This document shows, one piece after another, positions 9,346 to 15,194 of a stretch of 18,496 nt of DNA (its first letter is position 1; every line of letters starts with the position of its first letter). A model generated the notes under the pieces. The model made no database searches. It was not told the origin of the DNA and saw only the letters and a list, made by a program, of their open reading frames with translations. The stretch is from positions 1 through 18,496 of the forward strand of contig JBBIGZ010000057.1 in the NCBI GenBank assembly GCA_037447295.1. Reading direction: 5' to 3'. Source of the stretch: 630D-37 sp037447295. Lineage in GTDB: Bacteria > Chloroflexota > Anaerolineae > Anaerolineales > Villigracilaceae. Made by a program: the position numbers and the translations under genes.

Positions 9346-9858
9346 TCACTCTTTGGCATACGGCTTGCGCCGGTTGATCTCGTCAAAGTTAAACGTGAAT
9401 TGCGGCTCCTCATAGCCCAATGGGTAATCCTTGCGCAAAGGATGCCCCTGCCAATCGGCCGGCATAAGGATGCGCCGCAGATCGGGATGACCTTCAAAGC
9501 GGATGCCGAACATATCCCAGACCTCACGCTCGCGCCAATTGGCATTGGCGTAGATTCTGGTCACCGTGGGCAGGCTCGGTTCCATCGCTCCCACTGGAAC
9601 GCGCACCTGCAGGGACAGGTTACGCTTCAGCGAAGTGAGCTGGTAGATGACGTGGAAGCGCGGCTGCTGTTGTGGCCAATAGTCAACGGCGGTGAGCGTG
9701 GAGAGCATCTCGAAAGATTCGTCGTTTTTCAGGTAATTCAACAGCCCGACCAAATGCTCCGCGCTCACCAGCACATGCACTTCGCCGCGAAATTCTTCGA
9801 TCTGCAGCGGGAAACGTTCTTGCAAAGCCTGAACGACAGATTGAAGTACCGTTTCCAT
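9346..9858 (-). CDS. nuoC: NADH-quinone oxidoreductase subunit C
   Basis: 30-kDa-type subunit of the peripheral arm (170 residues from the chosen start). The family signature is visible in the C-terminal half: NWREREVWDMFGIRFEGHPDLRRIL followed by DWQGHPLRKDYPLG (quoted here in parts). I chose the ATG at 9858 instead of an in-frame ATG at 9906. It sits seven bases after the nuoB stop, has GAGGA four to five bases upstream, and begins METVLQSVVQALQERF like homologues, whereas the longer form would overlap nuoB by 41 bases and add a Cys-containing tail unlike the family. Confidence 0.96.
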   Translation of the reverse strand: METVLQSVVQALQERFPLQIEEFRGEVHVLVSAEHLVGLLNYLKNDESFEMLSTLTAVDYWPQQQPRFHVIYQLTSLKRNLSLQVRVPVGAMEPSLPTVTRIYANANWREREVWDMFGIRFEGHPDLRRILMPADWQGHPLRKDYPLGYEEPQFTFNFDEINRRKPYAKE

Positions 9859-9865
9859 AGATTCC

Positions 9866-10348
9866 TCAACGGTCGCGAATGAATTTTTCGCCGCGCACTT
9901 TCTCATGCAGCGTGATGATGCCGTGGATCAGCGCTTCCGGGCGCGGCGGGCAGCCAGCCACATACACATCCACCGGCACCACCTCGTCAACCCCCTGGAC
10001 AATCGCGTAGTTATTGAACACACCGCCACAAGAAGCGCAATCGCCCATAGCGATCACCCATTTGGGTTCGGGCATCTGATCGTAGAGTCGGCGCAACACC
10101 GGCGCCATCTTGCGCGAAACGCGCCCGGCCACGATCATCAGGTCCGATTGGCGCGGCGAGGGGCGCATAAGCTCCATGCCGAAACGGCTCATATCGTAGT
10201 TCGAGGCCTGCGCGGCCATCATCTCAATTGCACAGCAGGCGAGGCCGAAAAGCATCGGCCACATGGCATTCGTGCGCGCCCAATTCACCGCCTGCTCCAG
10301 GGTCGTGGTGATCACGCCCATGTTGCCGAGTTTCTGTTCTACTCCCAT
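9866..10348 (-). CDS. nuoB: NADH-quinone oxidoreductase subunit B (cluster N2)
   Basis: Subunit of 160 residues that holds the terminal 4Fe-4S cluster N2 and donates electrons to quinone. Ligands are the tandem C38-C39 in GLACCAIEMM, C104 in GDCASCGG and C133 in AGCPPRPEAL. The start ATG overlaps the end of nuoA by ten bases (ATGGGAGTAG), which implies translational coupling; the overlapping Trp-Glu-stop codons of nuoA leave little choice. The basic VSRKMAPVLRRLYDQ segment is typical. The N-terminal tail is short and lacks the long extensions of some homologues. Confidence 0.98.
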   Translation of the reverse strand: MGVEQKLGNMGVITTTLEQAVNWARTNAMWPMLFGLACCAIEMMAAQASNYDMSRFGMELMRPSPRQSDLMIVAGRVSRKMAPVLRRLYDQMPEPKWVIAMGDCASCGGVFNNYAIVQGVDEVVPVDVYVAGCPPRPEALIHGIITLHEKVRGEKFIRDR

Positions 10349-10695
10349 TCCAGCGCTCCTTTCTTCCAGGCATAAAAGTAGCCTACCAGTAAGATGGCGA
10401 TGAAGATCAACATCTCCACCAACCCAAACAGCCCCAGCTGGCGGAAAACCACCGCCCAGGGCAAAAGAAAGACAACTTCGATATCGAACAGGATAAAGAG
10501 CATGGCGATCAGATAAAAGCGCACCGGCATACGGCGCGTCCCCGGCCCGATCGGGCGCATACCGGATTCATACGGTTCGGCTTTCACAGCTGTTTTGCGC
10601 TTCGGCCCAAAAAGCTCCCCCATCACAACGGCCAGCAGGGCAATCACGGTAGCCAGAACAACGAGAATGGCAATAGCAACATACTCAAGGAGCAT
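10339..10695 (-). CDS. nuoA: NADH-quinone oxidoreductase subunit A (first gene of operon)
   Basis: Small membrane subunit (118 residues) with three transmembrane helices and the conserved loop YESGMRPIGPGTRRMPVRFY (residues about 42-61), then FDIEVVFLLPWA in helix two. The loop lines the entry of the quinone chamber in known structures. ATG start with a strong GGAGGAA five bases upstream. It opens the nuo operon: the next gene upstream is divergent, and an extended -10 element lies about 35-43 bases before the start codon. All following nuo genes are probably transcribed from here. Confidence 0.98.
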   Translation of the reverse strand: MLLEYVAIAILVVLATVIALLAVVMGELFGPKRKTAVKAEPYESGMRPIGPGTRRMPVRFYLIAMLFILFDIEVVFLLPWAVVFRQLGLFGLVEMLIFIAILLVGYFYAWKKGALEWE

Positions 10696-10729
10696 CGGGA
10701 TTCCTCCGCAGGGAGATAAGCACCGCTAA

Positions 10730-10738
10730 AGTATAACA
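10730..10738 (-). promoter_or_regulatory. Extended -10 promoter for the nuo operon
   Basis: On the minus strand the bases read TGTTATACT, that is TGn followed by TATACT, an extended -10 for a sigma-70-type factor. The best -35 candidate is weak (TTGGGG at 10760-10755 with a 19-nt spacer), which is tolerable for extended -10 promoters. An inverted repeat GGGAA-TTT-TTCCC lies at 10745-10757 in the spacer and could be a regulator site. Predicted transcription start is near 10723, giving a leader of about 28 nt. Confidence 0.5.
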
Positions 10739-10864
10739 CAGCCTGGGAATTTTTCCCCAAAAAACGTGTCACTTTTCACAATTTGGATATGACAATTGTT
10801 TCTCTTGAGGGCTCTTCCTGGTTGCAATCACCGGATGCGAAATCAAAAAAGCCCCATTCCCTCC

Positions 10865-10893
10865 TTGACAACCCGCTTCCTCCCAAGTAAAAT
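10865..10893 (+). promoter_or_regulatory. Sigma-70-type promoter for the regulator-transporter cassette
   Basis: A perfect -35 TTGACA (10865-10870) is followed by exactly 17 bases and then TAAAAT (10888-10893), five of six matches to the -10 consensus. The predicted start of transcription is near 10900, about 30 bases before the start codon of the regulator gene. The leader has no recognisable Shine-Dalgarno sequence. Confidence 0.75.
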
Positions 10894-10931
10894 CCAAAAT
10901 AAAAAACTAAAGTACAGAATAATAGATTTCT

Positions 10932-12026
10932 ATGCCCTCCCCCGTTGACCTCCCCTCCGTCGAGCGCTTGCTGGCGCTCCTAGAAAAGCTGCTTGAGCAA
11001 CCCCATGGCCTCACCCTGAACGAGATGCTGGAAATGGGCATCTCGCGTAGCACGCTTTTTGCCCTCCTGCGTGCCCTGAAGAACCGAGGCTACGTTTCAC
11101 AGCCCGAACGCGGTCGCTATTCGGCCGGCCCCCGCCTATTGGCCTGGCGTGGGCGCAGCCAATTGGGCTCCGATCTGCAAGCCGCATTCTACCAAGAAGC
11201 CGCTTCATTAGGCATCGAAGAAACGCTCGCCCTGGCATTACCCCTAGAGCAAGGCGCTGTGCTGATCGCTCAGATGGAACCACAAACCCGCCTCCACAGT
11301 GTCTTTCCACCCCACTTCCGCTTTCCGCCCGAAAGCGCCGCCGCCCAGGCCTTATCCCTCACCCCGCCAGAATCCGTCCGGGAAAAAGGGTATGCCATCG
11401 GCAGTGCAGAGGGACTGTTAGAGATCGCTCTCCCCATCTGTTCGGATGGCAAAACACCGTATGCTGCCCTACTCTTTAGCGCGCCGGCCTTTCGTTGGAG
11501 TGAGCAGGAACGCTCCAAAATCCTGCCGCGCCTGCGGGAAGCCGCCGCACGGCTCTCATATCGCCTGGGGGCCACGCACTACACCCCCTGGCAAATCAAA
11601 CCTCAGCCTCCACTCAAGGAGCGGCCTCTCACTCGGGAAGAAATAGATGCGTTCCTGCGCGCCCCCTGGGTTGCTCGCTTGGCCTGCTTGCGTCCAGATG
11701 GCACCCCGCATGTAGTCCCGGTTTGGCATGAATGGGATGGCGAAGGTTTCTACGTCGTCGCCTGGCAAGGCTCGTTATGGGGCGAGTACTTGATCCAAAA
11801 TCCGCTTCTTTCCTTGAGCATTGACGAACCTTGGCCTCCGCTACGACGAGTACTCGTTCGCGGTCACGCGCAAAGCCTCTCACCCGAAGCGATCAACGGC
11901 GGGTTGAACGGGTTGATCGAACGCCTTCGTCGGCGCTATGTAGGCCCAGGCGGACTCTTGCCCGGCAAAGAAGCGCGTCCTTTTCGCATTGTGCCGCAAA
12001 CATTACAAGGTTGGCAAGGAATATGA
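10932..12026 (+). CDS. IclR-type transcriptional regulator fused to a PNPOx-like flavin-binding domain
   Basis: Predicted cytoplasmic DNA-binding protein of 364 residues with three parts. Residues about 8-68 look like an IclR winged helix-turn-helix (SVERLLALLEKLLEQPHGLT, then MGISRSTLFALLRALKNRGY). Residues about 80-213 resemble the IclR GAF-like effector domain (EKGYAIGSAEGLLEIALPI, ARLSYRLG). Residues about 232-340 match the split-barrel fold of the pyridoxamine-phosphate oxidase/FMN-binding family (LTREEIDAFLRAP, ARLACLRPDGTPHVVPVWHE, then GFYVVAWQGS). IclR proteins usually end after the effector domain, near 250-280 residues, so the extra barrel is odd. It may sense FMN, F420, heme or a B6 vitamer; which one cannot be told. 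The ATG at 10932 lacks a ribosome binding site but fits the promoter. Its stop overlaps the start of the permease gene, so the two are coupled and it probably regulates the transporter. Confidence 0.85.
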   Translation: MPSPVDLPSVERLLALLEKLLEQPHGLTLNEMLEMGISRSTLFALLRALKNRGYVSQPERGRYSAGPRLLAWRGRSQLGSDLQAAFYQEAASLGIEETLALALPLEQGAVLIAQMEPQTRLHSVFPPHFRFPPESAAAQALSLTPPESVREKGYAIGSAEGLLEIALPICSDGKTPYAALLFSAPAFRWSEQERSKILPRLREAAARLSYRLGATHYTPWQIKPQPPLKERPLTREEIDAFLRAPWVARLACLRPDGTPHVVPVWHEWDGEGFYVVAWQGSLWGEYLIQNPLLSLSIDEPWPPLRRVLVRGHAQSLSPEAINGGLNGLIERLRRRYVGPGGLLPGKEARPFRIVPQTLQGWQGI

Positions 12027-12784
12027 TGGAACAAAACTACCGAAAGGGCCGCGTCGATAACCTGATCGCCGCAGCGCTCCTCCTTTCAGCGTTGCTGCTA
12101 TGGGAGCTCGTTGTGCGCCTCACGCGGACCCCGAGCTACCTCCTGCCGGCCCCCAGCCGCGTGCTTTGGACACTGCTCAGCCGGCCGATCTACTACCTTA
12201 ACGCCTTGGGGATCACCCTGCTGGAGGCGTTCGGCGGGTTGACGCTAGGAGCCATCTTCGGAATGTCCTTGGCCATCTTGCTCAACCTCGCCCCGCGCCT
12301 GGAACGCGGCCTGATGAGCCTGGCCATCCTGATCAAATCCACCCCCTTGGCGGCGATCGCCCCGCTTTTGACCATTTGGTTTGGCTTTGGCATTCTGCCT
12401 AAGATCCTCATCACCGCCCTGCTGACCTTCTTTCCCACCCTGGTCAACGTTCTGGTCGGTCTACAAAGCGCCGAGCGCGAAATGCTCGACCTGATGCGCG
12501 TCCATCAAGCCAATCGCTGGCAGGTTTTGCGCCATCTCAACTTCTACCTCGCTCTCCCCTACCTGTTTGCTGCCCTGCGTGTGGTTACACCCCTCTCGAT
12601 CGTCGGCGCAGTGATCGCCGAATGGGCTGGTGCCTCCGGCGGATTGGGACGTATCATGTGGCTGGCCTACGCCAATTTGAACCTACCGCCGATGTTCGCG
12701 GCCATTTTCGTTCTCTCCATCTGCGGCATGGCCTCGTATCTGTTGATCGGCTTTATCGAGCAACGCGTGATCCGCTGGCGTTAA
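12026..12784 (+). CDS. ABC transporter permease, SsuC/TauC/ThiX-like (BPD_transp_1 family)
   Basis: Inner-membrane permease of 252 residues with about six transmembrane helices. The cytoplasmic coupling loop is recognisable at about 150-175 (ReMLDLMRVHQANRWQVLRH), a variant of the EAA loop of nitrate/sulfonate/thiamine-precursor permeases. Family marks YLLPAPSRVLWTL near the N-terminus and VIAEWAGASGGLG near the last helices are present. Two adjacent ATGs exist (12023 and 12026); I prefer 12026 because AAGGA at 12016-12020 then has a five-base spacing. The regulator stop TGA overlaps this start. The substrate cannot be read from the permease; RibX- or ThiX-like roles are possible. No ATPase gene lies in the window. 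Confidence 0.88.
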   Translation: MEQNYRKGRVDNLIAAALLLSALLLWELVVRLTRTPSYLLPAPSRVLWTLLSRPIYYLNALGITLLEAFGGLTLGAIFGMSLAILLNLAPRLERGLMSLAILIKSTPLAAIAPLLTIWFGFGILPKILITALLTFFPTLVNVLVGLQSAEREMLDLMRVHQANRWQVLRHLNFYLALPYLFAALRVVTPLSIVGAVIAEWAGASGGLGRIMWLAYANLNLPPMFAAIFVLSICGMASYLLIGFIEQRVIRWR

Positions 12785-12797
12785 CCTCCTCCTCACA

Positions 12798-12816
12798 ACA
12801 GGATTGACAAGATCGA
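12798..12816. repeat. Nine-base iterated repeat, ACAGGATTG type
   Basis: ACAGGATTG (12798-12806) is followed directly by ACAAGATCG (12807-12815) and AC: two units of exactly nine bases, seven of nine identical. The embedded TTGACA at 12804-12809 has no matching -10 and is probably part of the repeat rather than a promoter. Confidence 0.45.
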
Positions 12817-12853
12817 CTCGCTAGAGAACATCTCAAGCGCCAAAAACTCTAAA

Positions 12854-12889
12854 ATCCGCGCCTATCCGTAACATCTGTGACAATCTGTC
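12854..12889. repeat. Four-unit ATCYGTG iterated repeat with about 10-bp period
   Basis: ATCCGCG (12854), ATCCGTA (12864), ATCTGTG (12873) and ATCTGTC (12883) recur at 10, 9 and 10 bases, with unrelated three-base spacers. The same core TCCGTG recurs three times downstream at 13073-13095. The near-helical spacing is notable. The function of such iterated strings is not known to me. Confidence 0.6.
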
Positions 12890-12983
12890 CACGATGCCAG
12901 TAAGGTACGGTTTTTGCAAGATCATCCTTGATTTACTACAAACAAAAGTCCTTTCCTCACAAAAGGGCACGCCATCAAAGCAT

Positions 12984-13012
12984 TTCATAAGAAAATTGCG
13001 CAATTTTACAAT
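12984..13012 (+). promoter_or_regulatory. Candidate promoter for the lipoprotein gene
   Basis: TTCATA (12984-12989, four of six matches to TTGACA) and TACAAT (13007-13012, five of six to TATAAT) are separated by 17 bases. The spacer is almost entirely occupied by a perfect palindrome. Transcription would begin near 13019, leaving a leader of about 155 nt that contains the repeats listed here. Confidence 0.45.
12992..13007. promoter_or_regulatory. Perfect 16-bp palindrome, probable operator
   Basis: AAAATTGCGCAATTTT is identical to its own reverse complement over all 16 bases. It fills the -35/-10 spacer of the candidate promoter, the classical position for a repressor site. A dimeric winged-helix regulator, such as the cassette's own IclR-type protein, would be a natural ligand, but this is inference. 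Confidence 0.55.
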
Positions 13013-13016
13013 AAAA

Positions 13017-13061
13017 CCTTGGTTTCTTGGTGGCCTTTGCGGTCAAAAACAATCTTGGCCG
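13017..13061. repeat. CTTGG/CTTTGCGG iterated repeat
   Basis: CTTGG at 13018, CTTGG at 13026, CTTTGCGG at 13035 and CTTGGCCG at 13054 give spacings of 8, 9 and 19 bases, compatible with an 8-10 base unit in which one copy has decayed. It is distinct in sequence from the ATCYGTG repeat in the same gap. Confidence 0.4.
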
Positions 13062-13072
13062 CAGCCCCTTTT

Positions 13073-13099
13073 TCCGTGATCCGTGTTCGTCCGTGTCCG
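13073..13099. repeat. TCCGTG iterated repeat (second cluster)
   Basis: TCCGTG occurs at 13073, 13080 and 13090, with a fourth partial TCCGA at 13096. This is the same core as the repeat at 12854-12889, here with 7, 10 and about 6 base spacings. It lies in the predicted leader of the lipoprotein gene. Confidence 0.5.
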
Positions 13100-13174
13100 A
13101 TTGAATCGATCCCGCGTGGCAGACATGGTTTTTGCAATGGAGTCATCCTTAAAATCCCACTTCAAGGAGCACCG

Positions 13175-14227
13175 ATGAGAAAACTATTCTTTTCCCTCCT
13201 GCTTTCAATTCTTCTCCTCGTCTCATGCACCGGCAGTCCAACCCCTGCCCCTGCGCCCACGTCTGACGCCGTCGTTTCCTCCTCTCCGAGCACGCCGGCA
13301 CCAACGGTTACCGAAGCGGCCATCTCGCCTATCCAGATGACCTTCATGGCCGGCTATAAACCCCAGGCCAATCTGCCGTTCGTCGGCGCCTACGTGGCCA
13401 AAGAAAAAGGTTTCTTCGCCGAAAACGGCCTGGAGGTGACCATTGAACATTCTGCCGGCCGAGGAGAACATGTACAGCTACTTATAGCCGGCAAGATTCA
13501 GGTGACGACCATGGACGCGGCCACCGTCCTGCAGCGCCGTGCTGACCCCGGTCTACCGGTAGTTTCCATCGCCCTGATCGGTCAGCGCGGTCAACAAGCA
13601 TTCGCCGCGCTCAAGAGTTCCGGCCTCCAAACGCCCAAGGACTGGGAAGGTAAAACGGTAGGCTATAAAGGCACCCCACCACCCGATCTATATGCCCTCC
13701 TGTCCGCGGCCGGCGCGGATGTGAACAAGGTCAACCTGGTGAACGTCGGCTTCGATCCGCGCGTATTGACCGAAGGAAAAGTAGATGTCTACCCCCTCTT
13801 CAAGTCCAACGAACCCTATCTCTTGCGCAAATGGGGATACGAGATCGTGCTCTGGGACGCGGCTGATTACGGCGTGCCGACCCTGGGCTTGACCTACGTC
13901 ACCAGCGAAGCCTACCTTCACGATCATCCCGAAGCGCTCGTTCGTTTCCTACAGGCAGCACTGAAAGGCATTCGTTGGGCCCAGGAAAATCCGGAGGAGG
14001 CCGTCGAAATCGTCATGAAATATGCCGGCCCGGAAACCGATCGCGAACATATGCGCTACATGCTCGAAACCGAGCTCAGAGACGCTCAGAATGAGCACGG
14101 TTTTGGCTGGCAATCGGCGGAACAATGGCAAAAGCTGGCGGCCATGCTCGTTCAATATCAGGCCCTCCCGGCCGATCTGGACGTGACCACCGCTTTCACC
14201 ACTGCCATCTGGGAACAAGCCAAGTAG
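13175..14227 (+). CDS. NMT1/THI5-like ABC transporter substrate-binding lipoprotein
   Basis: Secreted lipoprotein of 350 residues that should capture the ligand for the upstream permease. A signal peptide (MRKLFFSLLLSILLLVSC) ends in the lipobox LVSC with the lipidated C18. A Pro/Ser/Thr-rich linker covers about residues 19-48. The mature domain shows NMT1/THI5/SsuA features: LPFVGAYVAKEKGFFAENGL, then HVQLLIAGKIQVTTMDAATV, then GFDPRVLTEGKVDVYPLFKS and GVPTLGLTYVTSEAYL. The ATG at 13175 was chosen over upstream frame starts because AAGGAG lies five bases before it and the signal peptide begins there. The family includes binders of pyrimidines, sulfonates, nitrate and, in Chloroflexota, riboflavin (RibY); the ligand is not fixed by sequence. 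The gene is followed by a terminator, so it ends the cassette. Confidence 0.88.
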   Translation: MRKLFFSLLLSILLLVSCTGSPTPAPAPTSDAVVSSSPSTPAPTVTEAAISPIQMTFMAGYKPQANLPFVGAYVAKEKGFFAENGLEVTIEHSAGRGEHVQLLIAGKIQVTTMDAATVLQRRADPGLPVVSIALIGQRGQQAFAALKSSGLQTPKDWEGKTVGYKGTPPPDLYALLSAAGADVNKVNLVNVGFDPRVLTEGKVDVYPLFKSNEPYLLRKWGYEIVLWDAADYGVPTLGLTYVTSEAYLHDHPEALVRFLQAALKGIRWAQENPEEAVEIVMKYAGPETDREHMRYMLETELRDAQNEHGFGWQSAEQWQKLAAMLVQYQALPADLDVTTAFTTAIWEQAK

Positions 14228-14250
14228 AGCCAACGCTAGCGTTTGCCCAT

Positions 14251-14286
14251 AAAAAGACAGGGTAGCCATGGTAGCTACCCTGTTTT
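14251..14286. terminator. Bidirectional intrinsic terminator between convergent genes
   Basis: A ten-base perfect stem, ACAGGGTAGC (14257-14266) with GCTACCCTGT (14274-14283), closes a seven-base loop. It is followed by TTTT on the plus strand and, read on the minus strand, by CTTTTT from the A run at 14251-14255. It serves both the lipoprotein gene, which ends at 14227, and sucD, which ends at 14306. Confidence 0.85.
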
Positions 14287-14305
14287 GTATGCTTTGCCAA
14301 ACGGC

Positions 14306-15175
14306 CTAAAGCGCGGCTACGAGCTCAGCGATCTCTTCCGGGTGACGGGCAACGCGCACCCCGGCTGCTTCCAGAGCGCGGATCTTATCCGCGGCGGTGC
14401 CGGCTCCACCTTCGATGATCGCGCCGGCATGTCCCATGCGTTTACCAGGCGGCGCCGTCTGACCGGCAATGAAGCCAACTACGGGTTTAGTCATGCGCGC
14501 GGCGATGAATTCAGCCGCTTTTTCCTCATCCGTCCCGCCGATCTCACCGATCAGCACCACTTTCTCCGTCTGCGGATCGCGCTCGAACATTTCCAGCACA
14601 TCAATGAAGCTGGTGCCGTTGATCGGATCGCCACCGATGCCAACGCAGGTGGAAGCACCGATGCCGCGCAGCTTGAGGGCGTAGAGTACCTCGTAGGTCA
14701 GAGTGCCGGAGCGAGAAACAATGCCCACATTGCCGGGAATGGCTATATTGCCCGGAATAATGCCCACTTTGGCCTCGCCGGGCGTGAGCAAGCCGGGGCA
14801 GTTCGGCCCGATCAGCCGCACCTTTTTCTGATCCAGGTAATTGCGCACGCGCATCATGTCCTGTACCGGAATGCCCTCCGTGATACACACAATCAGCGGA
14901 ATGCCGGCATCAGCCGCTTCAAAGATCGCATCCGGAGCGAAGCGAGCCGGAACGAAAATGACGCTGGCATTGGCACCGGTAGATTCCACGGCCATTTTGA
15001 CCGAATCAAAGACTGGGATTTTCCCATCCAAGACCCACTCGCCACCTTTTCCCGGTGTCACGCCGGCGACTACCTGCGTGCCATAAGCCACCATTTGGGT
15101 GGTATGAAACAGACCTTCATTGCCGGTAATGCCCTGCACCAGCAGACGGGTGTTTTTATCAACGAGAATGCTCAT
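14306..15175 (-). CDS. sucD: Succinyl-CoA synthetase alpha subunit (ADP/GDP-forming)
   Basis: Alpha subunit of 289 residues that binds CoA and carries the phosphohistidine of the TCA-cycle reaction succinyl-CoA + ADP (or GDP) + Pi to succinate, CoA and ATP (or GTP). The active histidine is H249 in GKRMGHAGAIIEGG. The N-terminal Rossmann region with VQGITGNEG (13-21) and TPGKGG binds CoA, and GPNCPG (123-128) and SRSGTLTYE are conserved. ATG with GGAGG six bases upstream, 19 nt after sucC, so the two form one transcription unit. The usual order sucC-sucD is kept. Confidence 0.98.
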   Translation of the reverse strand: MSILVDKNTRLLVQGITGNEGLFHTTQMVAYGTQVVAGVTPGKGGEWVLDGKIPVFDSVKMAVESTGANASVIFVPARFAPDAIFEAADAGIPLIVCITEGIPVQDMMRVRNYLDQKKVRLIGPNCPGLLTPGEAKVGIIPGNIAIPGNVGIVSRSGTLTYEVLYALKLRGIGASTCVGIGGDPINGTSFIDVLEMFERDPQTEKVVLIGEIGGTDEEKAAEFIAARMTKPVVGFIAGQTAPPGKRMGHAGAIIEGGAGTAADKIRALEAAGVRVARHPEEIAELVAAL

Positions 15176-15194
15176 AGGAATCCTCCCTCGTTCG

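Larger units (their letters stand above)
10696..10931. promoter_or_regulatory. Divergent intergenic region between nuoA and regulator gene
   Basis: This 236-nt region separates the nuo operon from the divergent regulator gene and holds a promoter in each direction, listed separately. Its middle part (about 10770-10800) is AT-rich, with the direct repeat ACAATT at 10779-10784 and 10793-10798 and several TGTCA/TGACA pentamers. No small gene or RNA was recognised. The arrangement would allow the regulator to control both itself and nuo, but that is inference. Confidence 0.6.
12785..13174. other. 390-nt intergenic region rich in short iterated repeats
   Basis: I see no convincing gene here. The region contains several degenerate short-period repeats (near 12798-12816, 12854-12889, 13017-13061 and 13073-13099), a perfect 16-bp palindrome (12992-13007) and a candidate promoter. 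No intrinsic terminator was found behind the permease gene, so read-through into the lipoprotein gene is possible. I looked for the conserved cores of FMN and TPP riboswitches by eye and saw neither. Base composition is more AT-rich than the flanking genes. Confidence 0.7.

Noticed and set aside
9859..9906. Longer nuoC start at 9906
   Set aside because: Would overlap nuoB by 41 bases and add a non-conserved tail; the ATG at 9858 has a good ribosome binding site and family-like N-terminus.
12804..12832. TTGACA after the permease gene as a promoter -35
   Set aside because: No acceptable -10 lies 15-19 bases downstream, and the hexamer is part of a nine-base repeat.
12785..13174. FMN or TPP riboswitch before the lipoprotein gene
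   Set aside because: I looked for the conserved core strings of both and did not see them; only short repeats and a palindrome are present. A covariance model search would settle it.
14232..14243. Twelve-base palindrome AACGCTAGCGTT just after the lipoprotein stop
   Set aside because: Perfect but short, with no loop and only three T residues after it; it adds nothing beyond the strong terminator that follows.
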